From Mycolicibacterium phocaicum (GTDB taxonomy: Bacteria > Actinomycetota > Actinomycetes > Mycobacteriales > Mycobacteriaceae), in assembly GCF_010731115.1 (NCBI RefSeq), contig NZ_AP022616.1, positions 2,232,001 to 2,296,000 of the forward strand: 64,000 nt of DNA, in the 5' to 3' direction. The notes under the pieces are model-generated. The model made no database searches, was not told the DNA's origin, and saw only the letters and a list, made by a program, of their open reading frames with translations. Both the position numbers and the translations under genes were made by a program. The stretch's first letter is position 1; each line of letters starts with the position of its first letter. This document shows positions 54,560 to 62,271 of the stretch, one piece after another.

Positions 54560-54814
54560 ATGCCTGAACTCAAGTTTCGCAATCTGAACGTGACCCCAGA
54601 CGATCCCGTCGAGCAATGGGGCGTCGAAGGAATCCTTACTGCGATCGACCGCGGATCAATGAAGCATTGGAAGCGCATCATCGCGGCCGTCACCGCCGAC
54701 CCTGATGGCGAGGTGGCCAAGGATCTGGCCCAGGCCATCGAGTTGGCCGAAGATGTTGGCGTGGCAGCGCTGATGCGCCGACTCTTGGAACGGGGATCGG
54801 GAGCGGCGGGGTAG
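54560..54814 (+). CDS. Small partner protein of the nucleotidyltransferase
   Basis: An 84-residue acidic helical protein (MPELKFRNLNVTPDDPVEQWGVEGILTAIDRGSMKHWKRI, then AIELAEDVGVAALMRRLLE). AAGGA lies about 10 nt upstream of ATG 54560. It follows the nucleotidyltransferase gene by 16 bp, so the two are probably cotranslated. The residues 15-55 look like a short helix-turn-helix, but I cannot confirm this. Antitoxin or adaptor is the simplest guess. Confidence 0.65.
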   Translation: MPELKFRNLNVTPDDPVEQWGVEGILTAIDRGSMKHWKRIIAAVTADPDGEVAKDLAQAIELAEDVGVAALMRRLLERGSGAAG

Positions 54815-54869
54815 CACTTCAACCGGTACCGCCCTTCAGAGCCCTAACCCCATGACGTCCAGCATCGCT

Positions 54870-54961
54870 CTATGCCGATAAAAGCAGGGCTTCTATGCCG
54901 ATCTTTGCAGAGGCTCTGCACCGACTTTTGCAAGCGGGCTATGCCGATGCATGCAGGCCTG
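54870..54961 (+). repeat. Four 23-bp direct repeats (iteron-like)
   Basis: Units begin at 54870, 54893, 54916 and 54939, exactly 23 bp apart. Units 1, 2 and 4 share CTATGCCGAT followed by GCAG at a constant position; unit 3 is a degenerate CTGCACCGAC...GCAAG. The array ends about 85 bp before the DUF1778 antitoxin start. It could bind a regulator cooperatively or be a remnant of a replication or recombination site. Confidence 0.75.
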
Positions 54962-55009
54962 TGAGACACGCAGACAGTTGCGCCGCCGAGTTCGTGGCTC
55001 GCCCAATTC

Positions 55010-55028
55010 GTCCGGACTCTGTCCGGAC
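55010..55028. promoter_or_regulatory. Paired GTCCGGAC palindromes upstream of the toxin-antitoxin operon
   Basis: GTCCGGAC occurs at 55010-55017 and 55021-55028, 11 bp apart (one helical turn), ending 16 bp before ATG 55045. Ribbon-helix-helix antitoxins bind such short paired palindromes, so this is probably the autoregulatory operator. Confidence 0.65.
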
Positions 55029-55044
55029 ACAGTGCGCTCGAGCT

Positions 55045-55332
55045 ATGAGCGAACCCGCTGCCAAACCTCGCCGTCATCGGCTGGAAGTTCGCGTCACTGC
55101 GGAACAGGACGCACTCATCCGGCAGGCGGCCGACCTCGAGGCCACCACTGTCACCGCGTTCGTCCTGGACACCGTGACAACGCGAGCCAAGGGCGTCGTG
55201 AAACGACACCAGGATTTGATGCTGTCGAATCAGGCGTTCGATCGATTCATTGCCGAACTCGACGCACCGGCGCAAACGGTGCCCGAGCTGGTTGAGCTGT
55301 TCAAAGGCAACACGAAACTTCATGAGGCGTGA
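55045..55332 (+). CDS. DUF1778 antitoxin (TacA-like ribbon-helix-helix)
   Basis: A 95-residue protein. The N-terminal RHH region is RRHRLEVRVTAEQDALIRQAADLEATTVTAFVLDTVTTRA, and the C-terminal toxin-binding tail is NQAFDRFIAELDAPAQTVPELVELF, the standard DUF1778 layout. It neutralises the GNAT toxin encoded next, whose GTG overlaps its stop, and probably represses the operon through the palindromes at 55010-55028. Confidence 0.93.
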   Translation: MSEPAAKPRRHRLEVRVTAEQDALIRQAADLEATTVTAFVLDTVTTRAKGVVKRHQDLMLSNQAFDRFIAELDAPAQTVPELVELFKGNTKLHEA

Positions 55333-55856
55333 AGCGCACACAACTCGAACGACTCGATGCGCGCCACGACGTCACTGACTTCAATTCCGGAAACGCGACG
55401 CTCGACGAGTGGCTTCGTCGGCACGCGCTCGCCGCCCAACTGATGGACTCGGCCAGGACCTTCCTGGTCACCGCGGACGGTGGCATCGTGGGTTATTTCA
55501 GCCTCACAATGGGGTCGGTACTACGAGCCGATGCCCCTGACAAATTGGTTCGCGGTAAGCCGGGATATCCGGTCGGCATGGTGTTGTTGGCCCGTCTGGC
55601 TGTCGATCGCTCGATGCACCGCAAAGGTTTCGGCGCGTTACTCCTTGCGGAGGCGCTGCGTAAAGCGGTCGCCGCCGGCGAGGTGGCAGCAGCACGACTG
55701 GTCGTGGTCGACGCGATCGACGCGATCGACGCGATCGACGCGATCGACGACAGCGCCGCAACCTTCTACGAGCGATTCGGCTTCCTCCGCACACCCGAGC
55801 ATCCACTCAGGCTGTACCGACGCATGAAGGACATCCGCGCCAGCCTCGGTAGATGA
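55329..55856 (+). CDS. GNAT-family toxin (TacT/AtaT-like) with expanded DAI repeat
   Basis: A 175-residue GNAT acetyltransferase toxin. FNSGNATLDEWLRRHALA is the N-terminal signature, VGMVLLARLAVDRSMHRKGFGALLL the acetyl-CoA loop, and SAATFYERFGFLRT carries the catalytic Tyr. Toxins of this class acetylate aminoacyl-tRNA and stop translation. The segment normally reading VVDAID before the last helix is expanded to four DAI units by a 9-bp tandem repeat, adding nine residues, which may weaken activity. GTG start overlapping the antitoxin stop (GTGA). Confidence 0.9.
   Translation: MKRTQLERLDARHDVTDFNSGNATLDEWLRRHALAAQLMDSARTFLVTADGGIVGYFSLTMGSVLRADAPDKLVRGKPGYPVGMVLLARLAVDRSMHRKGFGALLLAEALRKAVAAGEVAAARLVVVDAIDAIDAIDAIDDSAATFYERFGFLRTPEHPLRLYRRMKDIRASLGR
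55710..55745 (+). repeat. 9-bp tandem repeat inside the toxin gene
   Basis: Four copies of GACGCGATC (55710-55745) encode DAI-DAI-DAI-DAI. The unit length is a multiple of three, so copy-number change keeps the frame. Confidence 0.9.
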
Positions 55857-56031
55857 TCTGGCCATCAATATCTCGGCGGCGCAGAACATACTCGACGACC
55901 GCGCCACGACTGCAAGCGGCGACGATCCAACCGATCTGGCGGCGTTTCTTGCAGCGGCCCAACAGGTCCGCGATGGGTGGAAACATGTGCTGGCCACGAT
56001 CTCGTGGCCTGTTCACGAAACTGGCACTTGA
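55840..56031 (+). pseudogene. Orphan coding fragment without a start codon
   Basis: An open frame of 63 codons overlaps the end of the toxin gene and reads DDLAINISAAQNILDD, then DPTDLAAFLAAAQQVRDGWKHVLATISWPVHETGT before TGA. The composition and helical pattern look protein-like, but no ATG, GTG or TTG opens it and a stop lies just upstream. I take it as the tail of a lost gene. Confidence 0.45.
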
Positions 56032-56103
56032 CGAAGTCGCGTCTTCGTCGCCTTGGCCGACTCCCATCTCGAAACGACTCGGTATCGCACTCGAACGCCC
56101 CCG

Positions 56104-57861
56104 TCACATCCCCATGCGGTCGCGGAAGGTGTCCCGGTGCTGCACAATCCATTCCCGGCATTCTGCGACCAGATAGTCAGGCGACCCGAGGTTCACTCCG
56201 TAGGCGCTGCCCGTAAGTCCCATGGCACGCAGCATGGTGACCCCGCGCTGAGCAGGGCTCCCGTTGCCGACGCCGAAATGCGCGGCAAGGTCTTTGACGC
56301 GCAGGCCCGAACTGTCTGTACCGTCGAACAGACCATTCGCTTGACCCACAATCCAGACCAACCCGGCGGCAGCGGTTTCCGCTCGCCCACGCCTACTGAA
56401 CACTGCTGGGTCCGCCAAGGCGACACGAGCAAGTAGACGTCGGCAGGCGGTCCGGTACTCAACATCAAGAAGCTCGTTACAGCACGAATCAACCAGCGCG
56501 AGCACTTCAGTGACGCGCGGTGCAATATCCTCGGGTATGCCGCCCCATCGAAATACCTCATCTGGCAATGGCTTAACACCCAATCGATCCAGCTGGCGCC
56601 GCCCACCGACTGCCTGAGCCAAGTTATTGAGCGCCATCTCGCTGAGCATGTCGTGGTCGATCAATCCTGGAACGCCCGCAATATCAGCATTGCCGCTCAG
56701 AGCGGCCAACAATTCGGGTGGCCCCGGTGACGTCGCGGCCTGAATGCCTTGAATAAACCGCCGTCGACAATCATTTATCGCCGACAGCGTCTCGTCCGTC
56801 AGCACCTGCGGCATATCGACTTCGTCGTGTACGAAACAGACGAATGCCCGCAGCAGATCGGGCGCCAAGGACAGGAACCGCACGGGGGCAACAACTTTGC
56901 GCGGCAGCCAGTCGGTAAGCAGGATCTCGACCTTGACGCTGCTCCACCGCAGCGGGTCCCCAGGCCCGTAGTCAACGGCGTACCACATCAGCGACTCGAG
57001 AAGGCTCCGGTGGTCGGCATCATCAAGACGCCGGCCCCACACTGACGCGAAAAAGCGGTTGGCGAGATCGTCCCGCTGCTTCTGTTCCCACTGCGGCCGT
57101 TGGTAGCCCGTTCCCCCATCGGGAAGCCGCCGGACAACCCACTCCACCAATGGACGACATTCCGGCCATGATTCGGTCTCGAAAGGTGGAAAGGTTATGG
57201 CGCCCAGGCTGATTGCTTCGTCGATCCAGGCACGCGCATCGGCACCACTGAGTTCCTCCCACATCATGCCGGGTTCACCCGCAGTGGATTTCTCATACTC
57301 GGCCACGACCACGTCGATCGGTTCGGGCACCACGAAGGCGTCCTTGACCACCGTGCCCATGTTGTGGTCAACGTAAACGAGGAACGTGACCTCATACTCG
57401 CCCGCGAGTCGCACGCCCAGCATGACGTTGTCGCCGTCGCCAAAGACATGCCCCATCCGCAGAATCCGGTAGACGGTCGTCTCCGACAGACGGGTCAGCC
57501 ACACCGGTTCGGCCGCGGCCCGGTCATCGAGAGTTCGGCGGATCCGAGCACGGAGTACCTCGTCGTCACCAGCCAGCTCGGCGATGACCGCCAGCAGCGC
57601 CGTGGTCTCGGGCACGTCCACCTCGATGAACGTCCCGGCCAGTTCCCCCAGTGTGGGGATCTCGAAGATAGGGAGGTCAGCCAGTGGCTGCTGGCCGCGA
57701 GGATCGAGCGCGGATGCCAGCGCACTGACCAGTGACAACATGTGCAGTGGGTCCGGTTCGGCGAGCGCGGCACGGACGTCGTCGAGCAGGTCGGGTTCAG
57801 CCTTATGACGCTTCGAGTGGCCGGACCGTCGCGCCGTGTGTGGTCGCTTCCTCTTCGACAT
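56104..57861 (-). CDS. DUF6398-domain protein
   Basis: A 585-residue protein. It starts with a basic stretch MSKRKRPHTARRSGHSKRHK. Then comes a long helical region and, near residues 470-560, a DUF6398-like domain: VLALVDSCCNELLDVEYRTACRRLLARVA, AAGLVWIVGQANGLFD and VKDLAAHFGVGNGSPAQRGVTMLRAM, which looks like a winged helix. I use ATG 57861; ATG 57894 is in frame. The role is unknown; it may bind nucleic acid. Confidence 0.78.
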   Translation of the reverse strand: MSKRKRPHTARRSGHSKRHKAEPDLLDDVRAALAEPDPLHMLSLVSALASALDPRGQQPLADLPIFEIPTLGELAGTFIEVDVPETTALLAVIAELAGDDEVLRARIRRTLDDRAAAEPVWLTRLSETTVYRILRMGHVFGDGDNVMLGVRLAGEYEVTFLVYVDHNMGTVVKDAFVVPEPIDVVVAEYEKSTAGEPGMMWEELSGADARAWIDEAISLGAITFPPFETESWPECRPLVEWVVRRLPDGGTGYQRPQWEQKQRDDLANRFFASVWGRRLDDADHRSLLESLMWYAVDYGPGDPLRWSSVKVEILLTDWLPRKVVAPVRFLSLAPDLLRAFVCFVHDEVDMPQVLTDETLSAINDCRRRFIQGIQAATSPGPPELLAALSGNADIAGVPGLIDHDMLSEMALNNLAQAVGGRRQLDRLGVKPLPDEVFRWGGIPEDIAPRVTEVLALVDSCCNELLDVEYRTACRRLLARVALADPAVFSRRGRAETAAAGLVWIVGQANGLFDGTDSSGLRVKDLAAHFGVGNGSPAQRGVTMLRAMGLTGSAYGVNLGSPDYLVAECREWIVQHRDTFRDRMGM

Positions 57862-58094
57862 GGCGACAACGCTACGTTGCGACCGGCCCGTCATTGCGCA
57901 CCGTCACCCGCCGACACGGCCATCGTCGCTCTGAGGAGTCCAACCAAGTCACGAGGTTCGCCAACTCAGACAGCTGGCCAGCCCACTGAATGGTGAATAC
58001 TCCCGTGAGTGATGGCAGGTACCCGACGATGCCCGCGATCTGCCGACACGGCATCCGGTCGACGATGACGCCTTGTTCCGGCGGGCCCGCGAAA

Positions 58095-58193
58095 TCCCCT
58101 GGCGCTGGGATACAGCCTGGTGTTGGCGTGCCACAGATCCCGCTCCAACTGCGGACGATAGAGATCGGCCGCAGCGACGCCCGCACCCGTCAC
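58095..58193 (-). pseudogene. Fragment of a SWIM-protein C-terminus
   Basis: Minus-strand sequence encodes AAADLYRPQLERDLWHANTRLYPSA. This closely matches AAADLYRPGLEKDLRYPNSKLYPDI in the SWIM protein at 43334-45055. No longer frame is preserved. It abuts the ATPase remnant. The rest of the 57895-58190 gap shows no other recognisable gene. Confidence 0.6.
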
Positions 58194-58877
58194 GGAGCCA
58201 GCGCGCCCAATGGGCTGGTCACAGTTCCGTCGTCGGCAGTCAGAATCGGGCCTGTGCCGGTGACAACCAAACGGAATGCCGGCTCAGCTACGGCGGTGGT
58301 GTCGATCTGGCCGATTGCGGCGCGCAGCGACTCAATACCCGTCTTCATCTGCGCGCCACCAAGTTTGATTTTCGACGGCACCCCATCTTCCGTCGGGCAA
58401 GGTTAGGACCGCGTCGATCTCCTTGCCGTTCGAGTCTCGGTAGTGGCGGACTTCACCGCCGTGTACTGAGGCGAGTGCAGTCAGATCGTGAACGACTGAG
58501 TTCTCGAAGAGACTGCCCAATGTCGCCAGATCGCGCTGCAACTGCCTCGGCCCGGCACCGAGCGCCGCGGCAGCGAGTGACGCATCCACGAGGTGGAGCT
58601 TGGGCGACGTCCGCAGCCGCGCACGGGATCGCAGTTTTGGGGTCCAAGCTGGTTGCGCCTCAATGATTAAGAGCCGCTGTAAGAGTCGGACGTAACCCGC
58701 GATGGTTTCGACGTTGATCGTCGGCGCAATCGCCCGTACGTCAGCAGTGAGGGTGCGATGCGTCACTTCCGTGGCGACAGACCGTGCCAGGCCGGCAATG
58801 AATTGCTTGATGACGTCTGGCTCATGTTGCACGTCTGCGAGGCGCGCGATATCGGTACGTGCAATGCTCGCCTCATC
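58190..58877 (-). pseudogene. DUF4143 ATPase, N-terminally truncated and frameshifted
   Basis: The remnant encodes the DUF4143 C-terminal half: DIARLADVQHEPDVIKQFIAGLARS, PKLHLVDASLAAAALG and GSLFENSVVHDLTAL, a PD-(D/E)xK-like end. The N-terminal AAA+ ATPase domain is absent. At the run of four A (minus strand, 58369-58372) one extra base shifts the frame; dropping it turns GAVENQTW into GAVEIKLGGAQMKTG and the frame runs to the stop at 58190. The 5' end joins directly to the SEC-C duplicate, a recombination junction. Confidence 0.78.
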
Positions 58878-59279
58878 GACGACCCCCTGGTGATCGACAG
58901 CGTGCTGGTCGAAGGCGGTGGATTCGCCGAATTCCTCGAACAACGCGGCGAGCTGCTACCCGCCGACGAACGCGCGTTACTTCGCATCTGAGCGGAAGGG
59001 GAGCGCTCGATGTACGAAGTCGTGCGCGTCGCCGACACCGTGACCGTCCGCGACCTTCTGCTCGATGAGACGTTGACGCTGCTGAGCGACATGGTGGGCG
59101 GAACGCTGAAACCCGGCCAGGTGGTCTGCGCCCGGGCCCTCCCCGTCGGCGACGGCTTGCAGTTCGTCGGAGCCCTGGTGGTGGTCAAGCCAGACGACGT
59201 CGACGATCTGATCGAGCTGCTGGACGGCGAACCGTCAGCGGTGGACGTGGTGGAGTTCTTCAGCCCACCCAACGGCTAA
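58878..59279 (+). pseudogene. SEC-C protein C-terminal fragment, copy 2, with nonsense codon
   Basis: Starts at DDPLVIDSVLVEGGGFAEFLEQRG and runs to the stop at 59279, colinear with 53435-53836 and highly similar. An in-frame TGA follows LLRI where copy 1 has Trp (LLRIW). The remainder (MYEVVRVADTVTVRDLLLDETL) is open from 59010. It has no N-terminus or SEC-C motif. It overlaps the end of the convergent lipoprotein gene by 4 bp. Confidence 0.8.
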
Positions 59280-59779
59280 CTGGGAATACGCGGCGACACC
59301 AACTTGGCCAGCGCCAGCATGCTCTGCTCATCGGCGTCTCCCGTGAGGTTGGCAACCACTTGCACGTAGTTGTGTCGGTTGGACGCCGGAAACTCCAACT
59401 GTCCCGAGAAGGAGCGCAGGCCGTCCGGCCCGTCGTGGTAGTGGCTCTCAAACCCGGCTTTCGGGGACGGCAGCGTGTTGCCGGGCGCCGAATCCTCCGG
59501 GCCGACGTCGAGCGTCACCGATTTGTAGTTGTCAGGATTTTCCCAATTGCAGCTCGCCGCGTTGTCGACGCCGTTTCCCGTGGGCTTCTTCACGAACGGT
59601 TTCGGGATGTAGGCGGCGATCTCGTCGTCCGACAGCAGAGCGCAGGCGTCAATCGCCTCGGCGTGCTTGGCCTTCATGCTGTTGGTCGTCGACTCGATCT
59701 GCGCCTTACTACACCCGGCCAGGCTTGCCGTCAGGGTCAGGGCGGCGGCGGTGGCCAGCAGGACGGGCTTGAGGTGCAT
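59276..59779 (-). CDS. DUF3558-type lipoprotein
   Basis: A 167-residue lipoprotein; the lipobox is LAGC (Cys23). The mature part has the conserved pattern DACALLSDDEIAAYIPKPF, then AASCNWENPDNYKSVTLDVGP and FPASNRHNYVQVVANLTGDADEQ, the DUF3558 layout with a likely disulfide. It is exported and membrane-anchored; role unknown. Confidence 0.88.
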   Translation of the reverse strand: MHLKPVLLATAAALTLTASLAGCSKAQIESTTNSMKAKHAEAIDACALLSDDEIAAYIPKPFVKKPTGNGVDNAASCNWENPDNYKSVTLDVGPEDSAPGNTLPSPKAGFESHYHDGPDGLRSFSGQLEFPASNRHNYVQVVANLTGDADEQSMLALAKLVSPRIPS

Positions 59780-59852
59780 GGCAGGGTCCTTTGCTCGGGT
59801 GATCCGAGCTTAGGAAGGCGACGGCTCCGACGAATCGGGGATTTCCCTATGC

Positions 59853-60818
59853 TCAGGCCCGCACAGCACAATAATTCTCCACCCGCACAGTCGACTCCCC
59901 CGACCATCTGTATGCGGTCAAGGTCCCGCCCTTGACGGCGCTGAAGTCCACGCAGGCGGTGCGGTCGGTCCAATCGAGGCCATGCTCCGGCGTGCCCGTC
60001 CGCCAGTAGTGGCCGTAGACGACCGGCACGTCGCCGCGGTAGACGTGGTCGTCGTTGGCCACCTGGAGCGCCGGCAGTTCAGGATACGGCGCGCCGCCCG
60101 CGGTCGTGAAAGTGCTTGTCATCTCGGCTAATTCGCGCAGCGTCGAACCGGCGCTCCACCACCGCAGCCGCGCCTGGCTGCGGGCATGCCCGTCCTTGTC
60201 GAGGTACGGCAGCTGCCCGTGGTCGGTCAGACTCAGCTCGGGTCCTTTGATGAGCGTCTCGACCGCGTCGTACAGCGGATGACCTTCGGTCGAGGCGTCC
60301 GCGAACTGCTTGTCAGTGCTGAATCGATGCGAACCAAGCTCCCGCTCAACAACTTTCATCGACGGCTCGTGCCAGCACGCGTGGACGACCCGCAGTCCAC
60401 CGAGGTCCAGCCACAGTGGGATGGTGCGGAACCAGTCGAGGTAGTGCTGCTGCTGCTCGTCCGTCAACTGTTCTAAGAACGCCTGGTGCTGTCGAGCGTT
60501 CTTATCCGAATGCCGGCGCAGATAGTCACCGTCGGCGCCGAGGGTGCCGTAGCAGACGGCGTTGAACTCGTGATTGCCCATGGTGATCTGCGCGCTGCCG
60601 GCGTCGACCATCGCCTTCACAGTCTCGAGCACGCGCAGCTGGTGCGGGCCGCGGTCGATCAGGTCGCCGACGAACACCGCCTGCCGGCTCGGGTGCCGAT
60701 ACGCCCCGTTGGTGTGCTGGTATCCCATTGCGTCCAACAGTGATTCCAATGGGTCAGCGCAACCGTGGATATCTCCGATGACGTCGTAACCGGTCACGGA
60801 GTGATCATCGCACTTCAT
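59853..60818 (-). CDS. Calcineurin-like metallophosphoesterase
   Basis: A 321-residue phosphoesterase. Metal motifs are YDVIGDIHGCADPLESLL (DxH), VFVGDLIDRGPHQLRVLE (GDxxDRG) and ITMGNHEFNAV (GNHE), with the later His in RVVHACWHEP and VVYGHYWRTG. This PrpE/ApaH-like layout suits dinucleotide polyphosphate or protein phosphate hydrolysis. ATG 60818 has AAGGCAAGG upstream. Substrate unassigned. Confidence 0.93.
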   Translation of the reverse strand: MKCDDHSVTGYDVIGDIHGCADPLESLLDAMGYQHTNGAYRHPSRQAVFVGDLIDRGPHQLRVLETVKAMVDAGSAQITMGNHEFNAVCYGTLGADGDYLRRHSDKNARQHQAFLEQLTDEQQQHYLDWFRTIPLWLDLGGLRVVHACWHEPSMKVVERELGSHRFSTDKQFADASTEGHPLYDAVETLIKGPELSLTDHGQLPYLDKDGHARSQARLRWWSAGSTLRELAEMTSTFTTAGGAPYPELPALQVANDDHVYRGDVPVVYGHYWRTGTPEHGLDWTDRTACVDFSAVKGGTLTAYRWSGESTVRVENYCAVRA

Positions 60819-60858
60819 GGCCTTGCCTTCCCGCCGCTCCCTGGCACCACGGCTTGGC

Positions 60859-61458
60859 TCACAGCGGGTCCGACGGAGGCATGTACCGTCCGTGCATCCC
60901 ACGCGGATCGCCCTGCTGATAGAGCTGGTCCTCAAAGACGGCGCGATCGGCGAGCATGTCGCGCTGGAACTGCTCGTGGCGCAGCTGCTCCTCTCGCTGC
61001 TGTGCAGCTTTCACCGCCCAGAACACGAACCCCGCCAGCATCGCCAGCGCGACGAAAACACCGATGAGCCACGGATGTTTACTCACGGTGCCCAGCACGA
61101 ACAGTCCGACGAAGACCGCGCCGATGACCTTCGCCCCGGGGTTCGTTGTTCGCACGAGAGCGCCGTTGCCGGCGACGGCCACCGCGGAGGACCCGCCACC
61201 GCCGAAGATGGCCGCGAGGATCCAGATCGGCAGCCACAGGCCGCACGTCAACACCGTCAGGACAAGATGCAGTGCATGGCTGGTGCCGCCGCCGGCTGAT
61301 ACCGCCACCGCGACGGCATGCGCGGGTGCCGGCGCGGGCGCAGTCGGTGGGGTCGGTACGAAGTGTGTCGTCCACCGACGACCGTCGTGGTAGCGCTGGC
61401 CGGGCTGACCACCGGGGTCCGGATACCAGCCGGGTGCGGGGGTTGAGGGTCTGGTCAT
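60859..61458 (-). CDS. DUF2510 membrane protein
   Basis: A 199-residue protein. The N-terminal DUF2510 motif is APGWYPDPGGQPGQRYHDGRRWT, with His where Trp is usual. A Pro/Ala linker leads to two or three membrane helices (LHLVLTVLTCGLWLPIWILAAIFGG, VIGAVFVGLFVLGTV, LIGVFVALAMLAGFVFWAV). A charged helical tail follows. Function unknown. Confidence 0.87.
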   Translation of the reverse strand: MTRPSTPAPGWYPDPGGQPGQRYHDGRRWTTHFVPTPPTAPAPAPAHAVAVAVSAGGGTSHALHLVLTVLTCGLWLPIWILAAIFGGGGSSAVAVAGNGALVRTTNPGAKVIGAVFVGLFVLGTVSKHPWLIGVFVALAMLAGFVFWAVKAAQQREEQLRHEQFQRDMLADRAVFEDQLYQQGDPRGMHGRYMPPSDPL

Positions 61459-61609
61459 TGATCGCTCCTATTCATCGCGGTCGGGGTGTCGTGCTCTCAA
61501 CCGAGCCGAACAGAATGGCATGGGGCACCGACATTGATCGTTTGGTAGCAAGTGCGGTTCCGTTGCCATAGGCGCGTCCGCCACTGCACATCGCACCGCT
61601 CGGCCGACG

Positions 61610-61969
61610 TCACGCGCGGACGCCTTCACCCGTGGGTTGGTTCAGGAACGCATCGATCACCGGCTCAACGTCAGGGCACATGTTGTCGGCAGCAGCGACG
61701 ACAATGGTGGCCGACTCATATCGCGCGTAACCCACCCGGCTCAGAAAGCCAAGCGCGCCGGGCACGCCGGCGCCCGAACGCAACAGCCGACAGGTCATCT
61801 TGCCGGCATCGATGACGCCCGAGATCGACGAGTAGTAGACGCCGTTGTTGTCCAGGTTCGAAACGAAGTCGTACTGGTCGGCCTCCGCAGGACCCGCCAC
61901 GAAGAGCCCGACAAGCGCCGTGGCGGTAGCGGCGAGCAACACGCGTACGCGGCTGAGGTTGGTAGTCAT
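61610..61969 (-). CDS. DUF732 secreted protein
   Basis: A 119-residue secreted protein. The signal peptide is VRVLLAATATALVGLFVAGPAEA; the mature part reads DQYDFVSNLDNNGVYYSSISGVIDAGKMTCRLL and ends around AADNMCPDVEPVIDAFL. The FVSxLDxxGI and CxxL pattern is the mycobacterial DUF732 family, with two Cys likely paired. Role unknown. Confidence 0.88.
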   Translation of the reverse strand: MTTNLSRVRVLLAATATALVGLFVAGPAEADQYDFVSNLDNNGVYYSSISGVIDAGKMTCRLLRSGAGVPGALGFLSRVGYARYESATIVVAAADNMCPDVEPVIDAFLNQPTGEGVRA

Positions 61970-62117
61970 CGGGGTCTCCGTCCTTCTGAGAAACGCCCGC
62001 TTCCCGCGAGCCCTATAGACTGACAGACCCCACCGACATTGATGATGGAAGAGCGTTACCGCGCTGGTCGTGACTCCTCCACCGACTGACGCCCTGCTGG
62101 GTTGTCCATCACTTGAT

Positions 62118-62160
62118 CTGTCCGGCCTGCGTGGTAGCGCGTCTTGTTCACGCCGGACAG
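62118..62160 (+). ncRNA. Candidate IS110 bridge-RNA stem-loop in the 61970-62271 gap
   Basis: The 302-bp gap before the IS110 transposase contains a perfect 9-bp stem CTGTCCGGC (62118-62126) / GCCGGACAG (62152-62160) with a 25-nt loop, followed by further G/C-rich inverted segments up to about 62230. IS110-group elements encode a bridge RNA in the non-coding end next to the transposase. Assigning this region is inference from position and the stem; the loop guides cannot be verified here. Confidence 0.4.
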
Positions 62161-62271
62161 GACGGACATGACCTAATCAGGAGCCTGGCCGTTCCTTATC
62201 AATGTCTTGTCTGCCCGCCCTGGCCGGTGTGTGCCCCACCCGAATATCAGGTCAGAAGGGACACCATCATC

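Noticed and set aside
54870..54961. 23-bp repeats considered as a CRISPR array
   Set aside because: There are no distinct spacers, the repeats are only partly conserved and no cas genes are nearby.
55710..55745. Short tandem repeat considered as a CRISPR-like array
   Set aside because: Units are contiguous 9-bp coding repeats without spacers.
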